Positions 1-6,516 of a stretch of DNA of 17,749 nt are shown here, one piece after another. The DNA comes from JANLSE01 sp038214135 (GTDB lineage: Bacteria > Chloroflexota > Chloroflexia > Chloroflexales > Roseiflexaceae): assembly GCA_038214135.1 (NCBI GenBank), contig JBBQSD010000129.1:1-17749 (forward strand), given 5' to 3'. The notes beneath the pieces were generated by a model. That model saw only the letters and a list, made by a program, of their open reading frames with translations. It had not been told where the DNA came from and ran no database searches. Made by a program: the position numbers and the translations under genes. Numbering within the stretch: the stretch's first letter is position 1; each line of letters begins with the position of its first letter.

Positions 1-53
1 GTTCGCTCGTTGTCCATGGTTGTCATATCAAAATCTGATCTTGCGATGTCAAG

Positions 54-333
54 CTTCGCCCCTACTTGCATTGTCTATCGGTGTCCATGGCACATCGCTG
101 CGGGCGAACACAAGGTTCGCCCCTACGTGCGTTGTCTATCGGTGTCCATGGCCCATCGCTGCGGGCGAACACAAGGTTCGCCCCTACGTGCATTGTCTAT
201 CGGTGTCCAGGGCCCATCGCTGCGGGCGAACACAAGGTTCGCTCCTACGTGCATTGTCTATCGGTGTCCATGGCCCATCGCTGCGGGCGAACACGAGGTT
301 CGCCCCTACATGCATTGTCTATCGGTGTCCATG
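54..333. repeat. 61-bp tandem repeat array, about 4.6 copies
   Basis: The motif TTGTCTATCGGTGTCCA recurs at 71, 132, 193, 254 and 315, an exact 61-bp period. Units are nearly identical, differing by point changes such as CATGG/CAGGG and ACAAG/ACGAG. Each full unit holds the stem GGGCGAAC / GTTCGCCC around a 5-nt loop (first copy 102-109 / 115-122), immediately followed by CTAC. On the minus strand this reads GTAG then hairpin, the arrangement of bacterial REP elements. The first unit (54-65) keeps only the right arm plus CTAC. The array stops abruptly at about 333. Because 61 is not a multiple of 3, all three frames stay open and read the same peptide phrases in rotation, so the apparent ORFs here are artefacts. 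Confidence 0.95.
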
Positions 334-460
334 ACGTGCAATTTACCACGGTGTTTGCCTATGTGCAGCCGAGGCATGACCAACGGGCATTATGCAAATC
401 ACAAACATCCATTACGGGCCGGGTACCCTCTGGGTGCCGTAGCGCCTGGCCGCTCAGAAG

Positions 461-490
461 GTGCGGAAACCGTCCGTCCGGTTTCCGCAC
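461..490. repeat. perfect 12-bp inverted repeat
   Basis: GTGCGGAAACCG (461-472) and CGGTTTCCGCAC (479-490) are exact reverse complements around a 6-nt loop. It lies 80-110 nt beyond the stop of the minus-strand MOSC gene, so it could end that transcript. The minus-strand sequence after the hairpin is CTTCTGAGC rather than a T-run, so a classical intrinsic terminator is not well supported. Copies of its arm, GGTTTCTGC, recur at 521 and 550. Confidence 0.6.
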
Positions 491-514
491 AAAAAGGCAT
501 TGGTATATCATCAG

Positions 515-558
515 ATGAACGGTTTCTGCAAAAAAGAATGCATATGAACGGTTTCTGC
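515..558. repeat. 15-bp direct repeat, spaced 29 bp
   Basis: ATGAACGGTTTCTGC occurs at 515-529 and again at 544-558. The core GGTTTCTGC resembles the right arm GGTTTCCGC of the inverted repeat at 480-488, and both of the first two cores are followed by an A-run and then GCAT. No gene is visible at 335-569. Only these repeats and a GGTACCC / GGGTGCC dyad at about 422-438 stand out there. Confidence 0.7.
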
Positions 559-569
559 GAACAGGTAGC

Positions 570-1046
570 TCATCCATGGACGATAATCGGATCGCCCTGA
601 TGGACTGGCCCTGCATGAACGACTCGCGCATACAATCGGCTCCAGCCTGGATGCAGTTTCTGCGATATTCGCGTAAAACTCTCATCCGTGAATGAGCCCT
701 TGATATTCTCGCAGGGTGCTGCATATGCTGTGATCTCGATTTCAATGGCTGCCCCGATTTTGAGGCAATCACCGATCTGGAGGGCATCCCAATCAATGCC
801 AGCAATTGTCAGGTTCTCGCCGGTGCTCCCTGGTATGATTGGGTGGCCTTCGGCCTGCAAGGCCTCGATCCGCTCCAGCGCATATAATGAGACGGCCCGA
901 GTTGGTCCGCCATGATGGCGCTTGTCGTGCTGTTTATCGCCCGCAACTCCGTTTACCCCCAGTGTTGTGCTTGGAATAGCATGCTTAGGAACACCGCCGC
1001 GTGGGTTGACGTTAATCTGCACAATCCATCCATGTTGATTGGACAT
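570..1046 (-). CDS. MOSC-domain protein (YiiM/MOSC family)
   Basis: A 158-residue, single-domain MOSC protein. The diagnostic core is visible: GDKQHD at 36-41, HHGG at 44-47, then AVSLYALE. PGSTGENLT follows at 72-80, and a cysteine in AAPCEN (C112) matches the MOSC position thought to bind metal-sulfur or molybdenum cofactor cargo. Stand-alone MOSC proteins are generally linked to sulfur carriage or Moco-dependent detoxification; the substrate cannot be read from sequence. ATG at 1046 is preferred over the GTG one codon upstream because the Shine-Dalgarno AGGAG sits 6 nt from the ATG and only 3 nt from the GTG. It lies downstream of, and in the same direction as, the alcohol dehydrogenase, with palindromic element E1 between them. 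The family call is firm and the role open. Confidence 0.9.
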   Translation of the reverse strand: MSNQHGWIVQINVNPRGGVPKHAIPSTTLGVNGVAGDKQHDKRHHGGPTRAVSLYALERIEALQAEGHPIIPGSTGENLTIAGIDWDALQIGDCLKIGAAIEIEITAYAAPCENIKGSFTDESFTRISQKLHPGWSRLYARVVHAGPVHQGDPIIVHG

Positions 1047-1066
1047 CACAAGCTCCTTTTTTCATG

Positions 1067-1184
1067 CCAGGTGACTCTTTCTGACACGGTGACGTGGTGC
1101 GGGGTGACACGGTGACAGATCCTTGATCGAAGCGGTATAGAACCAATCAAGCATATTCACCTGGTCACCTGATCACCTAGTCAG
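1067..1184 (-). repeat. palindromic intergenic element E1 (8-bp iterated GGTGA arms)
   Basis: Read on the minus strand, it starts three bases after the dehydrogenase stop codon with three copies of the 8-mer NNAGGTGA. The inner dyad CTTGAT / ATCAAG (1122-1127 / 1146-1151) follows, then TCACC-containing copies. Outer arms GGTGACACGGTGA and TCACCTGGTCACC pair at 11 of 13 positions. It is homologous to E2 at 6349-6465: the 43-nt core from TGCTTGATT to GTCACC has the same length in both and 32 identical positions. It ends about 20 nt before the MOSC start codon. Confidence 0.85.
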
Positions 1185-1186
1185 AT

Positions 1187-2218
1187 TTAGGGTAGTCGCA
1201 GCACGATCTTGGCCGCCGCTGCGCTTCCGGCCAATAATTCCTCAAACGATGCTGGCCCCGCGGAAAGAGGCCGTTCTTCGAGCCAATCATCGGATGGGGT
1301 GAGCGCTCCTGCACTGAGCAGCGCCAGCGCTTGGCTAAATTCGGTTGGCGTATAGGCGAAGCTGCCACAGATCACGATCTCCTGGCGCACCAGATAATTG
1401 GCCGCTAAGGCGGTATGCTCATCGTGCAGCCCAATGAACACGACTCGCCCACCAGGAACAACCGATTGAATGGCCTGTTGTCGCGTTCCATCGGTGCCAA
1501 CGGCATCAATCACTGCGGCAACGCCACCCGGTGCAATCCGCTGAACCGCCGCAACAATATCTTCTTCGCGGGCATTGATCGTTGCTTTGGCACCCCAGCG
1601 TATGGCCAGTTCTAAACGACGGGGCTGAATATCGCTGATAATGATATTCTTTGCACCGACGGCGCGCGCTGCAATCAGGCTGCACAGCCCAATTGGCCCG
1701 GCACCAATAATAAGTACTGGCTCATCTGCTGTAACCTGTGCATGCCCAACGGCGCGAACAGCACAGGCAAGCGGCTCAGTCAGCGAACCGGCCGTCTCAC
1801 TTAGATGTGTGGGGAGCGCAAAGCAGTGCGTAGCAGGCACTGCCACAAATGGTGCGAAGGCACCAGGGCGATGGGCACCAATCAGTGTGCGGGTGCGGCA
1901 GATGTTCTCACGCCCAGCGCGGCAGCGATCACATGTGCCACAGCCAGCCAAGGGGTTAAAGGTGATCCGTGTGCCGGCGCGTGCCAGGCTGCCATCGCCA
2001 AGCAACAGATCGGAATCGGTTGCGATACGCCCAGCTGCCTCGTGGCCCATAATCAGTGGCGGAACGCGAATGCTGCTCTGGCCAATATAGCCGCTCAGCT
2101 CCGAGCCACATATTCCAGCTGCACTCACTGCAACGAGAACCTCGCCAGGGCCTGGTTGCGGCTCCGGTTCCTCGCGCAGCACCAATACATGCGGTGCTAG
2201 CCATACCAATGCTTCCAT
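1187..2218 (-). CDS. zinc-dependent medium-chain alcohol dehydrogenase (threonine/sorbitol dehydrogenase-like)
   Basis: About 343 residues, the usual MDR length. Numbered from the GTG two codons upstream: catalytic zinc ligands C39 (GICGSE), H61-E62 (GHEAAG) and E150 (TEPLACAVRA). Structural zinc is bound by C95, C98, C101 and C109 in the pattern C-x2-C-x2-C-x7-C. The Rossmann motif GAGPIGL is at 174-180, and D198 at the end of the second strand suggests NAD(H) preference. It should oxidise a secondary alcohol or polyol; the substrate is not deducible. The ATG at 2218 is chosen over two upstream GTG codons because AAGGAG sits 7 nt before it. The upstream region has a perfect TACGCT-AA-AGCGTA palindrome that may be an operator. 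It may be cotranscribed with the MOSC gene, separated by E1. Confidence 0.93.
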   Translation of the reverse strand: MEALVWLAPHVLVLREEPEPQPGPGEVLVAVSAAGICGSELSGYIGQSSIRVPPLIMGHEAAGRIATDSDLLLGDGSLARAGTRITFNPLAGCGTCDRCRAGRENICRTRTLIGAHRPGAFAPFVAVPATHCFALPTHLSETAGSLTEPLACAVRAVGHAQVTADEPVLIIGAGPIGLCSLIAARAVGAKNIIISDIQPRRLELAIRWGAKATINAREEDIVAAVQRIAPGGVAAVIDAVGTDGTRQQAIQSVVPGGRVVFIGLHDEHTALAANYLVRQEIVICGSFAYTPTEFSQALALLSAGALTPSDDWLEERPLSAGPASFEELLAGSAAAAKIVLRLP

Positions 2219-2256
2219 CACCACGCTCCTTCAGATCTGCCGTTGGCAGCTTCTTA

Positions 2257-2291
2257 TAGCGTGTATGATACCACTAGTACGCTAAAGCGTA
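2257..2291. promoter_or_regulatory. candidate operator upstream of the alcohol dehydrogenase
   Basis: A perfect 6-2-6 palindrome, TACGCT-AA-AGCGTA, spans 2278-2291. A further half-site TAGCGT is at 2257-2262, giving three copies of the same half-site. It lies 39-73 nt upstream of the dehydrogenase ATG, where a promoter is expected. A small CTGCC / GGCAG dyad (2237-2249) sits in the leader. No regulator gene is adjacent, so the binding protein is unknown. Confidence 0.4.
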
Positions 2292-2354
2292 GATGTTGCG
2301 CTATCGCGCATTGCTTTGTAACGGGCTAAAGGCCTGGCTAAAACCAGATTTGCA

Positions 2355-3920
2355 CTAGCGACGCAGTTCGGTGGCCCGCAGATGCACACGTTGTTCATTC
2401 AGTCGTAGTGCAGCATCACGAGCCTCAGAGCCTGATGTGACGGGCAGCATGATCCTGAATTGCGCCCCTTGCCCTGGCTCACTGACGACACTAATCGAGC
2501 CGTCGTGCGCTTCGACGATCTGCCGAGCAATTGCCAACCCTAGCCCTGCACCACCACTACCACGAGTACGCGAACGATCCGAACGCCAGAAGCGATCAAA
2601 GACTTTCGGCAGATCTTCAGCAGCAATGCCAGGCCCTGTATCTGCCACTGTGAAGAGTACACCAGATGGTGTATCGGCCAGAACCGAGCGCGTACTAGTA
2701 CTATTCTTGGAAGCGAGATTGGATGCCTTCGCCTTCGATGCTGGCGATGGCGGTAATTCCTTGATTGGCGCAACAGATAACACAACCATGCCACCATCGG
2801 GCGTGTGCCGCAGAGCATTGCTCACGAGATTTGTTAGTACTTGTGCAATACGCTGTGGGTCAACGTCAATTTCTGGAAGATCACCAGTTGCATTGATTTG
2901 AAGGCCAATACCCTGACGAGTTGCTTGATCGGCAAAGGCAGCAACAACACCCTCAATCAGTTCGCGTGGGTCGGTTGGTTCGCGATAGAGTGGTAATTGC
3001 CCTGCTTCGGCCAGCGCCAACAGGCGCAAATCTTCAACAAGGCGTTCGAGCAGCGCTGTTTCGTTGAGTAACCCCACGACCTGTTCTGGCGATGCTTCAT
3101 ACACGCCATCCTGCACTCCCTCAAGCCGCCCGCGAATAATCGAGAGTGGGGTGCGTAATTCATGCGCGATATCGGCTGTCATCTGGCGGCGTTGCGTATC
3201 GGCAGCGGATAAAGCACCAGCCATGCGATTAAACGCACCCGATAGTTCATCGAGTTCACGGATGGTTGCGCCTGGTACACGAACATCAAGCTTGCCAGCT
3301 GCCAATGCTTCCGATGCAGCCGTCAGATTGCGTAATGGCCGAGTCAGACGGCGCGCAAAGATGACAGCCAGGGCAAGCAGGAGACCACCAAGCACGAAAC
3401 CAGCAATCAAGAAACTGCGCCAGATTCCCCACAGAAACGAGGGCGAGCGCTGCACTGTTGGTTGGCCAAGTGCCTCTGATTGCATGTTGAAATCGGGGCG
3501 TACAACCAATATGCCGACCTCACGCCCATGGACGAGGATCGATGCACGCTCAACAGGTAAACCAGAGCGCGAATGCTTACCTGATTCTGGTGGTGTTGGT
3601 GGTGTTGGTACCGGCGGGCCAATCAGCAGCTGCCCCTGTGAATCGAGGATTGTGAAGGAAAAGAACCGGTTCGATCCGCCAAATGGTGGTGCATCAATAC
3701 GCCGCTCGACACCCTGCCACGAATTGCTATTGGCAACATAATAATCGCCAAGAATGGCTGCATAGGAATCAGCCGATTCGCGCAACCCTTCACGAAATGA
3801 TCCAGAAGGGAATGTTCCGGCAAAAGTCAGGCCAACAAAACTCACCATTCCACACATAGCGAGTGTGATCGCCAGAAAGAAGGCGATCACCATCAACCAG
3901 AATAGGCGCAATCGTTTCAT
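2355..3920 (-). CDS. sensor histidine kinase with HAMP domain
   Basis: A 521-residue membrane kinase paired with the adjacent response regulator. TM1 spans about 8-35, an extracytoplasmic sensor region 36-165, TM2 about 168-190 and HAMP about 190-240. The phosphoacceptor is H253 in the H-box (IAHELRTPLS). The ATP-binding domain shows the N-box around N364/N368 (LTNLVSNALRH), G1 (ADTGPGI, 426-432) and G2 (GAGLGLAIA, 457-465). A 30-35 residue insertion rich in Ser, Lys and Ala (about 385-418) lies between N-box and G1, longer than usual. The sensor region has a proline-rich stretch (PPVPTPPTPPES) encoded by a 9-bp repeat. Its ATG is 6 nt after the regulator stop, without a strong ribosome site, suggesting translational coupling. 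The signal sensed is unknown; the organisation is BaeS-like. Confidence 0.95.
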   Translation of the reverse strand: MKRLRLFWLMVIAFFLAITLAMCGMVSFVGLTFAGTFPSGSFREGLRESADSYAAILGDYYVANSNSWQGVERRIDAPPFGGSNRFFSFTILDSQGQLLIGPPVPTPPTPPESGKHSRSGLPVERASILVHGREVGILVVRPDFNMQSEALGQPTVQRSPSFLWGIWRSFLIAGFVLGGLLLALAVIFARRLTRPLRNLTAASEALAAGKLDVRVPGATIRELDELSGAFNRMAGALSAADTQRRQMTADIAHELRTPLSIIRGRLEGVQDGVYEASPEQVVGLLNETALLERLVEDLRLLALAEAGQLPLYREPTDPRELIEGVVAAFADQATRQGIGLQINATGDLPEIDVDPQRIAQVLTNLVSNALRHTPDGGMVVLSVAPIKELPPSPASKAKASNLASKNSTSTRSVLADTPSGVLFTVADTGPGIAAEDLPKVFDRFWRSDRSRTRGSGGAGLGLAIARQIVEAHDGSISVVSEPGQGAQFRIMLPVTSGSEARDAALRLNEQRVHLRATELRR

Positions 3921-3926
3921 GATAGC

Positions 3927-4634
3927 TTATTCATCATTGGCCACTTCGACAAATTTATACCCAACTCCATAGATCGTCTGGATATAGCGGGGATTATGGG
4001 GATCAGGTTCGATTTTACGACGCAAATTTTTTATATGGGCATCAATCGTTCGATCAAAACCAGTATAGCTAATATCATAGACTAATTCTAGTAGTTGGGC
4101 GCGAGTAAATGGCCGCCCTGGTTCACGGGCCAGAATAGCGAGCAGATCAAATTCAGTTGCCGTCAACTCGATCAGTGCATCGCCAAGTCGAACGGCACGG
4201 CGTTGAAGATCGATCTGGAGCATTCCAGCGCGCAGGATACCGCCCTCATCGCGTGGGCCTTCCGTGCGGCGCAGAACGGCACGTACCCGTGCAACCAACT
4301 CACGTGGACTAAAGGGCTTGGTGATATAATCATCAGCCCCTAATTCCAACCCAATCAGCCGGTCGGTTTCCTCGACACGGGCCGTGAGCATGATAATTGG
4401 AATACTGCGTGTTGCTGGGTCGCTGCGAATAGCGCGGGTGACATCAAGGCCATCCATGCCTGGCAGCATCAAATCGAGTACCAACAGGCTCGGGCCTTCG
4501 GAACGTGCGATGCGGATGGCGGTTGGGCCATCGGCGGCGGTCACGATCCGGTACCCAGCTCGTTCCAGGTAATCACGGGCGATCTGCACAATCCCTGGTT
4601 CGTCATCAACAACAAGAATGGTGCGGTTTGGCAT
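3927..4634 (-). CDS. OmpR/PhoB-family response regulator
   Basis: A 235-residue two-domain regulator. The receiver domain (about 4-118) has acidic D10/D11, phosphoacceptor D54 (LVLDLMLPGMDG), T84 and K106 (TKPFSP). The C-terminal winged helix (about 135-232) ends in the typical RRKIEPDP...YIQTIYGVGYKF segment. The start is ATG 4634 because GGAAGAGAG lies just before it on the minus strand. An upstream in-frame ATG at 4655 would read through that ribosome site and abut a hairpin. It is the middle gene of the MGWQ-protein / regulator / kinase set, and probably controls a promoter near the divergent spacer at 5261-5433. Confidence 0.96.
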   Translation of the reverse strand: MPNRTILVVDDEPGIVQIARDYLERAGYRIVTAADGPTAIRIARSEGPSLLVLDLMLPGMDGLDVTRAIRSDPATRSIPIIMLTARVEETDRLIGLELGADDYITKPFSPRELVARVRAVLRRTEGPRDEGGILRAGMLQIDLQRRAVRLGDALIELTATEFDLLAILAREPGRPFTRAQLLELVYDISYTGFDRTIDAHIKNLRRKIEPDPHNPRYIQTIYGVGYKFVEVANDE

Positions 4635-4655
4635 AACTCTCTTCCAATAACACAA

Positions 4656-4709
4656 TATTTGGGCGTATTGCTACGCCCAAATAGGGGGGCAGGCGTATTG
4701 CTACGCCCA
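4656..4709. repeat. pair of near-identical hairpins inside the two-component operon
   Basis: The 18-mer GGCGTATTGCTACGCCCA occurs at 4662-4679 and 4692-4709, exactly 30 bp apart. The first copy extends to a perfect 12-bp stem (4656-4667 / 4672-4683) with a TTGC loop; the second keeps a 6-bp stem (4692-4697 / 4702-4707). They lie between the stop of the MGWQ-repeat gene and the ribosome site of the response regulator, so they would fold in the shared mRNA. They could affect message stability or relative expression. No T-run follows, so a terminator is not supported. Confidence 0.85.
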
Positions 4710-4726
4710 TACAAGCTGAAGGAACA

Positions 4727-5260
4727 CTACAAATTGGTGGTGTGCCCGGTATATGGTGGCTGTTCCGGGCCAGGCCGCGATGCCGTCTGATCGCCGCCCT
4801 TGCCGCCAGGGCCGTTGCGTCGATCACGCAGCACCTTGACGATCAGGAACAGGGCGATGCCCCAGAAGGCTAGCTTGAACAACCCACTAATGATCCCAAA
4901 GATTAGGCCGAAGAACCCGCCAGGCCCGCGCTGGTGCATCATCCGGCCACGCGAACCCTCCTGCCAGCCCATCATCGGGCCACGTGGGCCAACCTGGTTC
5001 TGTGGTGGCTGTGCTGCTTGCGGTGGCTGTGGCATATTCGGCATTTGGCCCTGCTGCCACTGTGCTGGGCCTGGGCCTGCCTGCTGCCAGCCCATCATCT
5101 GCCCGCGTTGGCCCTGCCATCCCATACCTGCGCCGGAACGGCTGCCAATGGCAAATCCAAGTGCCAGCAAACCAACGGCCAGGGCGATCCAGGCTATTTT
5201 GTTACGGCGACCAGGGCGGCCATTGTGGTGATTGTGATTGTGATCGTTCTGCGGTTCCAT
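4727..5260 (-). CDS. two-TM protein with MGWQ repeats, Met/Gln/His-rich
   Basis: A 177-residue protein of unknown family. The N-terminus is His/Asn-rich (HNHNHHN, 7-13), TM1 spans about 21-39 and TM2 about 115-142, with a basic, proline-rich C-terminal tail. Between the helices is a low-complexity segment with MGWQ at 46-49, 56-59 and 97-100 and further Met pairs (55-56, 96-97, 107-108). Met and His clusters of this kind are common in copper- or silver-handling proteins, but no motif here proves metal binding. The ATG has GGAGAGAG about 6 nt upstream. It is the first gene of the likely operon with the response regulator and kinase, so it may be an accessory sensor or a target of that system. 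Confidence 0.8.
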   Translation of the reverse strand: MEPQNDHNHNHHNGRPGRRNKIAWIALAVGLLALGFAIGSRSGAGMGWQGQRGQMMGWQQAGPGPAQWQQGQMPNMPQPPQAAQPPQNQVGPRGPMMGWQEGSRGRMMHQRGPGGFFGLIFGIISGLFKLAFWGIALFLIVKVLRDRRNGPGGKGGDQTASRPGPEQPPYTGHTTNL

Positions 5261-5274
5261 TACTCTCTCCTCTG

Positions 5275-5314
5275 CATCGGTGCATCCGATGATGATGTAT
5301 GTATCGTATGCGAT
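5275..5314. promoter_or_regulatory. dyad sequences in the leader of the two-component operon
   Basis: CATCGG (5275-5280) and CCGATG (5286-5291) form a perfect 6-5-6 inverted repeat just upstream of the MGWQ gene's ribosome site. ATCG-TATG-CGAT (5303-5314) is a second dyad. Both share the ATCG core. They could bind the neighbouring response regulator or form leader structure; nothing in the sequence decides which. Confidence 0.25.
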
Positions 5315-5380
5315 GACTGTGAAGCGATTATGAAGTTCTCTAGCAGCAAGATAGGATCTTTACGCTACAATTGCTCGAAT

Positions 5381-5404
5381 AGTATACAATATTAGTGAAC
5401 AGGA
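5381..5404. promoter_or_regulatory. overlapping divergent -10 regions
   Basis: On the minus strand TATACT (5386 to 5381) has TTCATT 17 nt upstream (5409 to 5404), a plausible promoter for the MGWQ/regulator/kinase operon with a leader of roughly 115 nt. On the plus strand TATACAAT (5383-5390) overlaps the same bases and would start the agmatinase message about 37 nt before its ATG; no good -35 is visible for it. If both are real, the two polymerases compete for the same site. Confidence 0.35.
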
Positions 5405-5433
5405 ATGAATGATACGATACATAAGGAACGCCG

Positions 5434-6354
5434 ATGTCAACATATGAAACACTGGCGCTACATAATTTTCTTGGCCTGCCCGAGGAATATTCCACCTATG
5501 ATCGCAGCGCCGCGCTGATATTGCCGATCCCCTATGAGGCAACCGTCAGTTATGGCCAGGGTACCCGCAATGGCCCAGAGGCAATTATCGAAGCCTCACG
5601 GCAGGTCGAACTCTATGATCGCGAACTGGATAGCGAGCCAGCAGCAACCTATGGCATTCACACACTCCCAGCGCTTGCACCCGTCAATAGCGGCCCAGAG
5701 GCAATGATTGATGCGATTGCCGCCTGTGCAGAGGAGCATCTGCGCACCGGGAAACTGTTGGTTGGCCTGGGTGGCGAGCATTCGATCTCGGCTGGAATGG
5801 CCCGTGCGCTGCATGCGGTTCATGGCGATTTTGTGATGGTTCAGCTCGATGCCCATAGCGATCTTCGTGATGAATATGAAGGCAGCCCCTACAGCCATGC
5901 CTGCGTCGCCAAGCGGGTGCTCGATATGGGCGCGACGGTTGTTCAGCTTGGTATTCGTTCGATCTGCCGCGAAGAAATGAACCTGATTCGCAGCGAACGC
6001 TCACACCTGCGCGTCTTCTTTGCCGAAGATGTCCACGCCGGGCAGTTTCAGCGGGCATTGGCCGGGCTGGTTCGTGGCCGCACCATCTTTCTGACGATTG
6101 ATGTCGATGGGATGGATCCATCGATTGTTCCAGCAACCGGCACACCAGAACCGGGCGGGATGACATGGGTTCAGACGCTCGACATCATTCGGATTATTAC
6201 CCGTGAAGCCAGGGTTGCCGCAATCGATTGTGTTGAATTGGCACCGATTCCAGGCCAGCATGCCAGCGATTTCCTAGTTGCCAAACTAGTGTACAAAACG
6301 ATCAGCCTGGCATTGGCATCACGAACCCATACGAGCGATACGGTGGCGGGGTGA
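5434..6354 (+). CDS. speB: agmatinase / ureohydrolase family
   Basis: A 306-residue ureohydrolase. Agmatinase cleaves agmatine to putrescine and urea using two Mn ions. All six expected metal ligands are present: H116 (GGEHS), D139, H141 and D143 (DAHSD), D223 and D225 (DVDGMDP). Length and the IVPATGTPEPGG segment fit the SpeB branch rather than arginase. The ATG has AAGGA 6 nt upstream. Its partner downstream is methylthioadenosine phosphorylase, so the pair covers putrescine formation and salvage of the by-product of spermidine synthesis. Its TGA stop lies inside palindromic element E2. Guanidinobutyrase or a related ureohydrolase cannot be excluded. Confidence 0.93.
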   Translation: MSTYETLALHNFLGLPEEYSTYDRSAALILPIPYEATVSYGQGTRNGPEAIIEASRQVELYDRELDSEPAATYGIHTLPALAPVNSGPEAMIDAIAACAEEHLRTGKLLVGLGGEHSISAGMARALHAVHGDFVMVQLDAHSDLRDEYEGSPYSHACVAKRVLDMGATVVQLGIRSICREEMNLIRSERSHLRVFFAEDVHAGQFQRALAGLVRGRTIFLTIDVDGMDPSIVPATGTPEPGGMTWVQTLDIIRIITREARVAAIDCVELAPIPGQHASDFLVAKLVYKTISLALASRTHTSDTVAG

Positions 6355-6465
6355 AAGACCTGACATGGTGAAAACGTGACATGGTGAATGTGCTTGATTA
6401 GCCTAGTACAGCTTTGATCGAGCAGCTGTCACCATGTCACCCCATCACCAAATCACCTGGTCACA
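6349..6465 (+). repeat. palindromic intergenic element E2 (homologous to E1)
   Basis: It begins at the agmatinase stop codon with GGTGA/GTGAC copies at roughly 8-bp spacing. The perfect outer arms are GTGACATGGTGA (6376-6387) and TCACCATGTCAC (6429-6440). Inside them TGCTTGAT (6391-6398) pairs with ATCGAGCA (6417-6424) with one mismatch. The right flank continues as five copies of the 8-mer RTCACCNN to 6465. It ends about 50 nt before the mtnP start. As RNA it would form a long stem between the two cistrons. The homologue E1 lies at 1067-1184 in the same orientation relative to its neighbouring genes. Confidence 0.88.
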
Positions 6466-6516
6466 ATAGCTCGTACTCCTAATCTAGACGACGACAAACA
6501 AATAGGAGAACCCTGA

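Noticed and set aside
54..333. CRISPR array
   Set aside because: The whole 61-bp unit is conserved, with no variable spacers, and no cas gene is nearby.
461..490. Intrinsic terminator of the MOSC gene
   Set aside because: The stem is perfect, but on the minus strand no T-run follows it, and on the plus strand an A-run does. Kept only as an inverted repeat.
10..600. Long overlapping ORFs in all three plus-strand frames over the tandem repeat
   Set aside because: The 61-bp period shifts the frame by one each unit, so all frames read the same peptide phrases in rotation. There is no ribosome site and no family resemblance.
3064..3741. 225-codon ORF antisense to the sensor kinase
   Set aside because: The kinase motifs on the opposite strand are complete. 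The antisense product has no recognisable features and no ribosome site.
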